A stretch of DNA of 38,915 nt from an uncultured Spartobacteria bacterium. GTDB lineage: Bacteria; Verrucomicrobiota; Verrucomicrobiia; Chthoniobacterales; Chthoniobacteraceae. The notes under the pieces were generated by a model, which was given only the letters and a program-made list of their open reading frames with translations, was not told the origin of the DNA and made no database searches. Where the stretch lies: the NCBI GenBank assembly GCA_903929475.1, contig CAIYUV010000288.1:1-38915 (forward strand), given 5' to 3'. The first letter of the stretch is position 1; each line of letters starts with the position of its first letter. Positions 8,665 through 16,742 of this stretch are shown here, piece after piece. Both the position numbers and the translations under genes were made by a program.

Positions 8665-9777
8665 TCAGTCGGTGCGCACATGGGCGCGGTAAAGTTGTGC
8701 GTAGGCTTCTAGCATCGCGTTGAGCGAAAAACGTTGCTCAAGAGTTGTGCGTGCACGGCGCCCCATGTCAACGAGGGCTTGGGGGTATGCTAGTAATTCG
8801 CTGATTGCTGAGCATAGAAATGGTGCGGTAGTGAGGTCGGCTAGGACGCCCTCTTCCCCTGTTGTGAGTAACTGTTCGTGACCGCATCCCAAGTTCCCAA
8901 GAACAGGCACAGCGCAGGCCATTGCTTCGAGGGCGGCGTTTGACATGCCCTCGTTCACCGAAGGGATGACGAGCAAATCAAGTGCGTTGTAGAACGGTGC
9001 GGGGTCGCGCTGAAATCCGGTGAGGTGGATGCGAACGCTGTGAGGACTGGCGGCGGAGAGTTTTCGGATGCGTTCCTCTTCACTGCCTCCGCCGCCAATG
9101 AAAAGAAGATGAACCTCCGGATGGCGTGGTGCGATTTCCTCGAACGCCGCGAGGAGAACATCGTGTCTTTTGAACGGCCCGAAACGACCGACAAGTCCAA
9201 GCACTGTCGCATTCGCAGGCAGACCGAGCGTGCTGCGCGTAGCGATGCGGTCGGTCGGGGCGAAGCGTGTGATGTCCACGCCATTCGCGATGGCGTTAAG
9301 TTTTTCGCGCGGAAAATCGAGTTGGATCAACTCATCAAGCTGGCTCTGCGAGACGGTGTGAATTGCGCGGCAGGCCCGATAGAGTTTGTGGCGTTGGCGG
9401 AGGCGTCGCGGAGCAAGCTCCCACGGGGCGAGGCGGCTGTGTTCGCCATGAAGAATGGGGTAGGTGCGACCGCCAAACGTAGCGATTGCTGTGTATATAA
9501 GCGGGCCGAGATTGTGTGAGTGGACGATATGCGGTCGCAGACGCCGAAGTGTTCGCATGAGTGCCCACACGGCACGCAGGCTGAAGCCGCCACGTTTGCC
9601 GAGAACATGGACATTCGCCGGCGTGAGCAGTCTGTCTGCAAACGCGCCGCGTCTTTCCAGACAGGCGACGTGTGTTTCAAATCCGAAAGAAGAAAGGCCG
9701 TTGGCAAGATTGCATACACCGTTTTCCATCCCGCCCGGTTCGAGCGACGTGACGACATGGAGGACGCGCGTGTTCAC
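8665..9777 (-). CDS. Family 4 glycosyltransferase
   Basis: A 370-residue GT-B-fold retaining glycosyltransferase of the cytoplasm. The N-terminal acceptor domain opens VLHVVTSLEPGGMENGV with the usual Gly-Gly loop near residue 15, and HIVHSHN lies near 83-89. The C-terminal donor domain shows VGRFGPFKRHDVLLAAF at about 196-212 and the E-x7-E motif as E276 and E284 in NEGMSNAALEAMACAVPVL. It looks like the glycosyltransferases often found in exosortase/EPS-linked sugar loci, but that is only a resemblance. It overlaps the upstream GT2 gene by 4 bp (ATGA), so translation is probably coupled. Donor and acceptor are unknown. Confidence 0.9.
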   Translation of the reverse strand: MNTRVLHVVTSLEPGGMENGVCNLANGLSSFGFETHVACLERRGAFADRLLTPANVHVLGKRGGFSLRAVWALMRTLRRLRPHIVHSHNLGPLIYTAIATFGGRTYPILHGEHSRLAPWELAPRRLRQRHKLYRACRAIHTVSQSQLDELIQLDFPREKLNAIANGVDITRFAPTDRIATRSTLGLPANATVLGLVGRFGPFKRHDVLLAAFEEIAPRHPEVHLLFIGGGGSEEERIRKLSAASPHSVRIHLTGFQRDPAPFYNALDLLVIPSVNEGMSNAALEAMACAVPVLGNLGCGHEQLLTTGEEGVLADLTTAPFLCSAISELLAYPQALVDMGRRARTTLEQRFSLNAMLEAYAQLYRAHVRTD

Positions 9778-10811
9778 GCTTGATGAGCGTTCACCGGGGT
9801 GAGCTTTGGCGAGGAGGCGACGCGAAGCAGGAAGTGTCGTAGAGCACGAAGGCGAAAAAGGGGAATCTCACCTACATTTGCCGGGCGCAGAAAAAAAGGA
9901 TGCAGCAAAAACGAAATGGCGAGGAAGCGCAGCGCCGTAGCGCGGTGACCGGCGGAAAAGTGTGTCCATGCGCTTTGATATTCAAAATAAGCACGTGCTC
10001 TGGACCAGAACAGCAGACGCCAGCGGCTGACAGCGCGTGCATGCCACGCCTTGCCCAGAACACACAGGGTATTGCTGCGCATCCGTGCCGCATTTTTGCT
10101 CATGTTTTCGCCGTGGCGACGAATGTGCGCGAACGTTTGCGGGATGTGCGCAGCCCGATGGTGTGTGGTGATGCGTATCCACATGTCGCGATCCTCGGAA
10201 CTGCGCAGTTGGGTGTCGAAGCCGCCGCATTCGAGGAGAACGGAGCGCCGCGCGACAACGGCTGAGGGAAACATTCTGTTGAGCAGGATGAAGTCGCTTG
10301 CGCAGAGAATTGGAGGGGGGTTCACGAGTGTATGCGGCTGCTCCACGAGGCGTCCGTCCACGGTCATTCGCTGGGAACCGGTGGCGACGATTGCAAAATC
10401 ATCCGGCAACTCGCGGAAGCGCGACATTGTCACCGATAGAAAACCGTCCGCCCATCTGTCATCGGCATCCAAAAAAGCGATGAACGGATACGTTGCTTCG
10501 CGGATGCCCGTGTTGCGCGCCGCAGACAGGCCGGCATTTTGCTGCCGGATAACGCGGAGTCGTGAATCGGTAATTTTGGCAAGGACGGATGGTGTTTCAT
10601 CCGTGGAGCCGTCGTCCACGATGATGACTTCCAGCGGGGAATAAGACTGCGCCAGTGCGGAGGCAATCGCCTCCGGGAGAAAGCGGGCGTAGTTGTATGC
10701 AGGGATCACGACTGAGACGCCGTATGCTGTGGAATTGAACTCGTTCAGTTCAGAGGCAGCCATTTTTACCGGAAAAGTGCGGGCCGTAATGCGCCCGCAT
10801 CGTTTGTTCAC
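9774..10811 (-). CDS. Family 2 glycosyltransferase
   Basis: A 345-residue GT-A enzyme that adds one sugar to a growing lipid-linked oligosaccharide at the cytoplasmic face. Visible are VSVVIPAYNYARFLPEAI at about 32-49, VDDGSTDET at about 65-73 for nucleotide binding, the metal-binding DADD at 115-118, and a later SSEDRDMWIRI segment with the ED that usually carries the catalytic base. The start shown is a GTG 11 bp after the kinase gene stop; an in-frame ATG at 10763 would remove 16 residues that look non-conserved and may be the true start. The stop overlaps the start of the GT4 gene by 4 bp. It is soluble or peripherally membrane-bound. Confidence 0.87.
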   Translation of the reverse strand: MNKRCGRITARTFPVKMAASELNEFNSTAYGVSVVIPAYNYARFLPEAIASALAQSYSPLEVIIVDDGSTDETPSVLAKITDSRLRVIRQQNAGLSAARNTGIREATYPFIAFLDADDRWADGFLSVTMSRFRELPDDFAIVATGSQRMTVDGRLVEQPHTLVNPPPILCASDFILLNRMFPSAVVARRSVLLECGGFDTQLRSSEDRDMWIRITTHHRAAHIPQTFAHIRRHGENMSKNAARMRSNTLCVLGKAWHARAVSRWRLLFWSRARAYFEYQSAWTHFSAGHRATALRFLAISFLLHPFFLRPANVGEIPLFRLRALRHFLLRVASSPKLTPVNAHQA

Positions 10812-10822
10812 GAAAGATCAGA

Positions 10823-13036
10823 TCAGGAATTTTCCAACTGAGTCGCTGGCTGATACTGATAATAGTAGTCGTGGGAGTAGTAATAGTATTGGTAGTAATT
10901 TGCCGTGGTGCTGAGATCCAAGCGATTCAGAACGAAACCGTAGAAGTTTGCACCGTTACTCTGAAGCATTTCGATGGAAGCCTTGACGGCTTTGATTGCA
11001 GTATGACCACTCCAGATGACGAATAAAACGCCGTCTACCTGACTCTGTAGAACGGAAGTCTCGGAGAGACCGAGCACGGGAGGCGTATCCATAACTACGC
11101 GATCGAAGCGTTTCCGCAATTCGTTCATGATATCTGTGAATCTCTGCGAACCCAGAAGCTCTGTCCCAGCGTCCACATGCTGACCTGCGGAAATGATGGA
11201 AAGGTTTTCGTGCGGGGTCGGGCGGATTGCCTCCTCAAGATTATGTTGCCCCAGGAGAACGCCGCTGAGACCTGGTTGCTTGCGATAACCAAACAGACGA
11301 TGCAGTCGTCCACGGCGCAGGTCGGTGTCAACCAGGATGGTTTTCGCACCCGATTGAGCGAAAGATAGCGCAAGATTTGTCGAGACGACAGTCTTGCCTT
11401 CCTTGGGCATCGCACTTGTGACCATGAGCACGCGGGGAGGTTTCGAGAGTGAGCCCATGCTCAAAAGGTTTGTGCGGATGACCCGGAAATTTTCCAGCAG
11501 GCTGTTTTTATTTACCTGCGGATGCAGAAGGAGCGATATGGAAGCTTCGGCCAACTCCATTTTGGGAATGATGCCAAGACCCCGGAGACGAAAGGTGGAT
11601 TCGACCTCTTCGAGATTGGAAAGTGTGTCATCCAGATATTCCGTGAGGAAAGGAATGCCGATGGCCATGACAAACCCGAGCAAGGTGGTGTATATGAACA
11701 GTGAAAGGCGATTCGGTGAAATAGGCAGGTCTTTGAATTCGATCAAACCGGCATAGGTGAGGTTGATTTTTTCGCGATCAAATGCGTAGTCGTCCTTCTC
11801 CCTTTGTCGCATTCGTGCGGCGAGGAGTCTCTCCCATTGCATCTGTGAACTCCTTGCCACTTGCTCCTTATGCTGTGCCGTCTTCAGTTCATTTTGCCTC
11901 TTGAGATAGTCGGGGAACTTGCTCACGAGATCTTTTTCGCGGTCGAGCATGTATTTAAACTCTATTTCGATCCGATTGGTTGAATTCCGAAGTTCACCAT
12001 CCAACTGAGTGTTGACTTCGTCTATTTGCTTTTGCAAAGCGCGTATTTTGGGATGGGCGGGCAAAAAATTCGTGCCGAGCTGGTCTCGTTGTGTTTCCAG
12101 CTTTTGGAGTTTGTCTGCGACATCACGCCATGACGAAACGGATTTAGAGATTCCCGGCGTTACAATTTGGACACTGACAGAGTCGTTGTGGGAAGCCGGG
12201 GCTGGAGTAGTTGGATCAACTGGGGCATTCGCATTTTCATCGCGAGGGGTCGAAGAAGGAGTGATGTTGGTTGTTGTGGTGCCGACGGGAAGATTTTCAG
12301 TGACTGCGGAAATGCGGGAGAGTTTCTCTATGGTCGTCAGTTCCGGGTTGAGAATTTGCAGACGCGCGAGGCCAAGTTCATCCAGCCGTCGCCTGATCCG
12401 GACAAGCTCAACGGGGACGTCCGCCAGCTGATCGAATTTCAGCTTGGCCTGATCAGTGTCGAGCTGGCTTCGTATTTCGGTGACGCTCACTTTGTCTTCA
12501 TCAATAAGTTTCTGCATCTCATCAATGTCGCGCTGCATATTTGTGCGGCGCTGCTCCCATTCCTCCGCACGGCGCTGTTCGCGGTAGTCCAAATACTCTT
12601 TTACCATCGTCTCACACCAGCGTTTGGACCAATCCAGATTGTAAGGATAAATTTCAATCTCGATGTGATTTTCAGAGTTTTTTACCGCGACTATTTTCTT
12701 GATGTATTTCCGCAGCAACTCGCGGTATTCGCACACGACACCGAGCCTTGCAGCAGTGCGTTCGACGATGTGGGGCGCAATCAACTGAGCCTTGATGCTG
12801 TTGAAACGAACCGGCTCAGAAAATTCTTTTTCCGCCGAGAGTTGCTGATCAACCAGATCAACTTTAATTAGAGATCTGGAAAAATATACGGGGCGCGCAT
12901 AAACGTAAAAAACAACGCCCGCGAGCCAGGAAAAACAGACGAGGAGCGCCATCAATCGAAGATGTTTTCGAAAGATGGCGACATACATGACCACGTCATG
13001 AAAATTGACGACGCGTTTTTTTAGGCCTGGTAGCAT
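10823..13036 (-). CDS. Wzc-like polysaccharide co-polymerase / bacterial tyrosine kinase
   Basis: A 737-residue inner-membrane protein that controls chain length and export of capsule or exopolysaccharide. The N-terminal Wzz-like part has a membrane helix at about 27-46 and a second near 443-463. Between them is a long periplasmic region with coiled-coil stretches (about 150-220 and 300-420) and a Pro/Thr-rich insert near 250-285. The C-terminal BY-kinase domain has Walker A SAMPKEGKTVV (541-551), Walker A' ILVDTDLRRGRLH (567-579) and Walker B VVMDTPP (647-653). The tail holds ten tyrosines between 714 and 728, the usual autophosphorylation cluster. Kinase and polymerase parts are fused, as in proteobacterial Wzc. 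The gene lies between the export gene and the glycosyltransferases. Confidence 0.94.
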   Translation of the reverse strand: MLPGLKKRVVNFHDVVMYVAIFRKHLRLMALLVCFSWLAGVVFYVYARPVYFSRSLIKVDLVDQQLSAEKEFSEPVRFNSIKAQLIAPHIVERTAARLGVVCEYRELLRKYIKKIVAVKNSENHIEIEIYPYNLDWSKRWCETMVKEYLDYREQRRAEEWEQRRTNMQRDIDEMQKLIDEDKVSVTEIRSQLDTDQAKLKFDQLADVPVELVRIRRRLDELGLARLQILNPELTTIEKLSRISAVTENLPVGTTTTNITPSSTPRDENANAPVDPTTPAPASHNDSVSVQIVTPGISKSVSSWRDVADKLQKLETQRDQLGTNFLPAHPKIRALQKQIDEVNTQLDGELRNSTNRIEIEFKYMLDREKDLVSKFPDYLKRQNELKTAQHKEQVARSSQMQWERLLAARMRQREKDDYAFDREKINLTYAGLIEFKDLPISPNRLSLFIYTTLLGFVMAIGIPFLTEYLDDTLSNLEEVESTFRLRGLGIIPKMELAEASISLLLHPQVNKNSLLENFRVIRTNLLSMGSLSKPPRVLMVTSAMPKEGKTVVSTNLALSFAQSGAKTILVDTDLRRGRLHRLFGYRKQPGLSGVLLGQHNLEEAIRPTPHENLSIISAGQHVDAGTELLGSQRFTDIMNELRKRFDRVVMDTPPVLGLSETSVLQSQVDGVLFVIWSGHTAIKAVKASIEMLQSNGANFYGFVLNRLDLSTTANYYQYYYYSHDYYYQYQPATQLENS

Positions 13037-13180
13037 GATATCACGAGCTTGAGCAGATAGCGCGGAAGTAGGTAGGTCAGGGTCGGCAGTTTTTCAAGTT
13101 CCGCTATGAAAATTTAGCAACCATGCGGTCATTCCACGCATCGGTCGCAAAATTCTTGTGACGGCAAGTTCAGAGAGCGA

Positions 13181-14482
13181 CTACAAACTAAACCATTTTT
13201 CCGGCACTACAACGATGTCGTTGGCCTGAAGAACAATGTCTGGGCGGCGTCCTTTCTCGACGTCTTTAATACTGCAAGGGAGCTTTGCTTTTGTTCCGTC
13301 GGGCATGCTTCGAAGAATGTGAACCCCGGATTTATCCGCAAAATGATCAAAGCCGCCGCTTTGGAGGATTGCTCCATAGGCTGTGAGTTTTTCCCCTTCA
13401 TTTACCCGATAGCTGCCGGATTTTTTGACCCGACCAGTGACATAGATAAGGTTCATTGTGCCGCTGGGTATGACGATGACATCACCCTCGGTGAGCGTGA
13501 TATCCTGACCGAGACCACCGGCAGAAGGATTGCCTTCTAATATCTTTTTGACGTTCACTTCCTCGACCACACTCCTGTTTGCGGCCATCCGCATGACTTT
13601 GACATGGGTTAGATCCGCACGGTCTGACCATCCGCCGCTGCTTAGCAGGACGGATATGAGCGTTGGTGACGTCCCGGCAGGAACGCGAAATGGGCGTGGA
13701 TTTTTGAATTCTCCCGAGAGGTAAATCAGCGGACCGGGTTCATCGGAGATTCCCTCAAAGCGCTCCACCATCACGCTGGCATGTTTAAGTTGTGTGGCTT
13801 GAAGGGCCTTGCGAACAGCATTCTCCACTTGGGAAATAGTTTTTCCGGCAACAATCACACGTCCTATTTGCGGGAGGATGATGTAGCCGCCGCGGCGCAC
13901 TTGATAACGTCCGTTGAAAGAAGTGTCTTCGTTGACCCAGACTTCAAGATTGTTTCCCGGAAGGATGACCTCCTCACCGTTTTGCAACTGCGGGGAAGAT
14001 TCTGTCTCGTTCCCCTTTTTAGATTTTCCAATTTCATCTTCAACTTGAGCAAGCTGCTCGCGATTGTTGTTTATGCGCGCCTGCCACTCTTTGATTTCGT
14101 TATTCATCCGCTCCGCCTCTTCGGATTTGCCCAGTGATTTAAGAACCTCGGCACGCTTCTTCGCGGTTTCAATTTTATTTTTTCCGTATTTGATTTCCCC
14201 CTCGAGGGAATCGCGGCGATCCATCAATTCCTCCATGAGGTTTGCGCTTTTGGCGCCGCTTGAGTTTTCAGGCTGAAGAGTGGATTCGCCAGTATTCAAT
14301 TCAGCGGAGGGCACACGGAAATTCACAGATTTTCCTGTCTCGACTGCTGCAGTGTTTCCTTTTGGAATCGTGTCTTTTTCAGACGCGACATTTTCTTGCG
14401 CAAACGAAGGTAGAACAGCTGCAAAAAATGCGGAGAACCATGATGCTTTGGCGCGAAATTTTATTGTGTTAAAGATGGGCAT
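13181..14482 (-). CDS. Polysaccharide export protein with SLBB domains (Wza-like)
   Basis: A 433-residue exported protein that should form or feed the outer-membrane or periplasmic channel for the polymer. A signal peptide is visible with likely cleavage after SFA near residue 28. A helical, charged coiled-coil region follows at about 82-155. The polysaccharide-export domain runs about 171-240 (LEVWVNEDTSFNGRYQVRRG, then GGYIILPQIGRV), and two SLBB domains follow at about 253-338 and 345-428, each with a Gly-rich SGGW or SGGF turn. There is no lipobox cysteine; the only Cys is near 403. It is therefore not a typical Wza lipoprotein, and the coiled coil is an unusual addition. The gene pairs with the barrel gene 120 bp upstream and the kinase gene downstream. 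Confidence 0.92.
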   Translation of the reverse strand: MPIFNTIKFRAKASWFSAFFAAVLPSFAQENVASEKDTIPKGNTAAVETGKSVNFRVPSAELNTGESTLQPENSSGAKSANLMEELMDRRDSLEGEIKYGKNKIETAKKRAEVLKSLGKSEEAERMNNEIKEWQARINNNREQLAQVEDEIGKSKKGNETESSPQLQNGEEVILPGNNLEVWVNEDTSFNGRYQVRRGGYIILPQIGRVIVAGKTISQVENAVRKALQATQLKHASVMVERFEGISDEPGPLIYLSGEFKNPRPFRVPAGTSPTLISVLLSSGGWSDRADLTHVKVMRMAANRSVVEEVNVKKILEGNPSAGGLGQDITLTEGDVIVIPSGTMNLIYVTGRVKKSGSYRVNEGEKLTAYGAILQSGGFDHFADKSGVHILRSMPDGTKAKLPCSIKDVEKGRRPDIVLQANDIVVVPEKWFSL

Positions 14483-14536
14483 GGAAGAGTTTCGAGTCAG
14501 GAGGCTCGATGTATTTGAGGATTTTTTGGAACATCT

Positions 14537-14564
14537 ACACTAAAAGTCTAATTTTATCAGTCAA
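14537..14564 (-). promoter_or_regulatory. Possible sigma-70-type promoter before the export gene
   Basis: On the minus strand TTGACT (14559-14564) and TAGTGT (14537-14542) are separated by 16 bases in an AT-rich stretch, about 55 bases before the export-protein ATG at 14482. The -10 box is a weak match (T, A and final T), so this is tentative. If real, it would let the export, kinase and downstream glycosyltransferase genes be made apart from the barrel gene. Confidence 0.3.
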
Positions 14565-14602
14565 TTGCAGAGTGAAAAATGTTTTTTGGAGACGGGAAGT
14601 TG

Positions 14603-16261
14603 TCATTGAAAAAGCCAAGAGAGGCTGAGATAGGCGAGATTTTCGTCGTATGCGTTGGAATTTATTTTGGCGTTGCGTCGCTCGTATTGGTAAATGAATT
14701 TGGCCGTGAGGCGCTCGATGAAGCGATGCTCACAATCGAAACGGGTCAGCCATGATGATGTGGATCCCGAATTGTCATTGTAATTCACATCCGCATATTG
14801 CGTCCGCAGGCTGAGGTGCGTGCGCGGGCTCACGAGATATGAGAGTTGCAGACCAGTGCGCCATTCTTTTCGATTTGAGCCCACCCCATCAATGTTTTCA
14901 ATTTTGTTGTAGTGCAAGTAGGCGGAACTTGTGAGATCCGGCCCAAGGGTCTTGGTGATTTGGTATCTTGCTCCCTGGGAAATTTCGTCGTGAAAATCAG
15001 AAACCTCCCGGAGGTATTCCAAAGTATGTTTCGTGTAGGGATTGGGCGTGTGGTGCAGCCCCAATCTCCAAAGGAGCTTGTTGCCTCTGCTCTTCAATAA
15101 ATAGCCAAGCTCGCCTCGAAAATTGAGCAAATCCGTAATCGGACCTTTGGCGCCCATTCGTATTGTTTGATCCGTGCGTTCGGGATTGTCGCGGCGGTGA
15201 TAGTCATAGGTGACAAAGGGCTTGAAGCGGAGGTCTTCGCGCACGGATTCGATACCGAGAATGGCGCGATCCCGCTGACTTGGAAGGCCCTGTTGATTAG
15301 AGCGATTATCCAGATACCAGAGATTTTCGTGGGATGCTCGAAAATGGAGAACGTTCTGGCCGGGCAGATTGGCACTCGTGGAAAGGCTGACTTCGTTGCT
15401 GTAATAGAGGTGGTCGTTGCCAGTTTGATTATTATTATTTGCAGTTCGACCGCTTGTGCTGGGGCTTCGGGCACTAAGTGTGTAGAGGCCCTCACGAGTT
15501 GTTGCGTCAAAATCCGAATTGTCGAACAAGACAAAATCGTTTCGCACTGAATTTGAGAAGCGGAGCAAGCCCGTTTTAAATTCGTCAGCAATCACGAATG
15601 GAAGTCCAAACGCTGTTGGCTCCCATGCGATCTGGGTCTGTGCCGTGGGCGCGCCCGAGATCCCAAATGAATATGGCGCTTGAAGTTCGAAACCTGAAAA
15701 TCCAGACCGACCCTCAAATGGAAAATAAACAAAATTGCCCGCGACCGCTATGTGAAAGCCTTCGCTCAGTTGCGCCATGATTTGACCGCCAATGCTGAAA
15801 ATACTGAGCGATCCAGACTCGCGGTTGTCAGTGGTCCGATTGATATTGTCGCTCAAAAGAACCGCTGTCGAAATATGCCGAAGTTTAAAGTAGAAGGGTC
15901 CGGCTTTTAAATCTGCGTTCTCAGGTGCAAAACCTCGCTGCAACAATGGAAAGCGGCCCCGAAAATCCGGTAAATCCACTTGGGCACCTCCGCCTACGGT
16001 CTCGGCTGGAGCGAGCGTCGGCGTAAGACGGACATCTCGCAGGTTGTTCAAATAGGGTGCTTTCGTATCTCGAAAAAGGCTGCTATACGGGACTCCGAGT
16101 GCCGGAGGAGTGCTGTAGGCATCACGAGGTATTCTTTGAAGATTGTCCGTGGGTGTAGGTGTGCCGTTTTCGTTGGACGGTGCCTCGCCGATGTATTCAG
16201 CCGCATTGGCACGAAGTCCGCAGAAACAAGCAATTGCAAAGGCAGACAGGCGGACAGTCAT
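14603..16261 (-). CDS. Outer-membrane beta-barrel protein of the polysaccharide locus
   Basis: A 552-residue secreted protein. The signal peptide has likely cleavage after ANA near residue 20. After a low-complexity N-terminal region come repeated alternating hydrophobic/polar strands with frequent Tyr, Arg and Asn, as in GYLLKSRGNKLLWRLGLHHT and TSAYLHYNKIENID. It ends in a strand finishing LSLSWLFQ, and an aromatic near the C-terminus is typical of barrels that are inserted by BamA. This matches the outer-membrane barrel (BBP2-like) proteins found beside Wza-type export genes in several phyla. The likely role is an outer-membrane route for the polymer or a linked surface protein. It overlaps the small membrane-protein gene by 4 bp (ATGA). 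Confidence 0.85.
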   Translation of the reverse strand: MTVRLSAFAIACFCGLRANAAEYIGEAPSNENGTPTPTDNLQRIPRDAYSTPPALGVPYSSLFRDTKAPYLNNLRDVRLTPTLAPAETVGGGAQVDLPDFRGRFPLLQRGFAPENADLKAGPFYFKLRHISTAVLLSDNINRTTDNRESGSLSIFSIGGQIMAQLSEGFHIAVAGNFVYFPFEGRSGFSGFELQAPYSFGISGAPTAQTQIAWEPTAFGLPFVIADEFKTGLLRFSNSVRNDFVLFDNSDFDATTREGLYTLSARSPSTSGRTANNNNQTGNDHLYYSNEVSLSTSANLPGQNVLHFRASHENLWYLDNRSNQQGLPSQRDRAILGIESVREDLRFKPFVTYDYHRRDNPERTDQTIRMGAKGPITDLLNFRGELGYLLKSRGNKLLWRLGLHHTPNPYTKHTLEYLREVSDFHDEISQGARYQITKTLGPDLTSSAYLHYNKIENIDGVGSNRKEWRTGLQLSYLVSPRTHLSLRTQYADVNYNDNSGSTSSWLTRFDCEHRFIERLTAKFIYQYERRNAKINSNAYDENLAYLSLSWLFQ

Positions 16262-16569
16262 AGTGAGCTTTTTGGGGGAAGGGAGCGTTGGGTGTTTTTC
16301 TTCCGCTGTTTCGAAGAGCCCCGGATGAGGAAAGCCGTAGGCAATTCATCGCTGCGGATTGAAAAAGGCAGGTAGGCAAGCAGGCCAAGGATTGGAATGC
16401 ACACTACGATGGCGATCCATGCGAAGCGTTGTCGTTTGTTAAACGGCTGGGCGCATACGCTGGCAATGGCACAAGACAAAACTACAAGCCACAACAGAAC
16501 GGCAAAAAGCCAGATTTGCGTGGTGAGTTTTGATTCTTGAAAAGTGAAGCGGCTAAAAAGTTCGCGCAT
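16258..16569 (-). CDS. Small two-helix membrane protein, PLDc_N-like
   Basis: A 103-residue inner-membrane protein with two hydrophobic helices at about residues 19-42 and 48-70, joined by a short loop. The pattern RQRFAWIAIVVCIPILGLLAYLPF is close to the phospholipase D-like N-terminal domain (PLDc_N) found in many small membrane proteins of unknown role. The C-terminus is basic and probably cytoplasmic. Its stop TGA overlaps the start ATG of the barrel gene, so the two are translationally coupled; it is the first gene of the export operon, just downstream of a terminator that ends the alanine-rich protein gene. A role in sensing or assembly is only a guess. Confidence 0.7.
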   Translation of the reverse strand: MRELFSRFTFQESKLTTQIWLFAVLLWLVVLSCAIASVCAQPFNKRQRFAWIAIVVCIPILGLLAYLPFSIRSDELPTAFLIRGSSKQRKKNTQRSLPPKSSL

Positions 16570-16687
16570 TGGATTATGCCAATTTTCGTTGGTAGTATTG
16601 TGTTCTTGGGTGCGATTGGGAACTGTGTTAAGCAGAGAGTTTTCACCCCTGCAATCACTTTTGCGTAACGATTGTGCGGTTAATGTT

Positions 16688-16721
16688 AAAAAGCCGGACT
16701 CCTGTGGAGTCCGGCTTTTTT
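16688..16721. terminator. Bidirectional intrinsic terminator
   Basis: A perfect 11-bp stem (AGCCGGACTCC, 16692-16702, with GGAGTCCGGCT, 16706-16716) has a 3-base loop. It is flanked by an A run on the left and a T run on the right, so either strand gives a T tract. On the minus strand it ends the alanine-rich protein gene, whose stop is 22 bases upstream, and separates it from the polysaccharide export operon. Confidence 0.9.
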
Positions 16722-16742
16722 ATGAATGTGAGACCTGGCGAA

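Noticed and set aside
10823-10900. The tyrosine-rich end of the kinase as a sequencing or frameshift artefact.
   Set aside because: A C-terminal Tyr cluster is a normal feature of this kinase family and the frame is intact.
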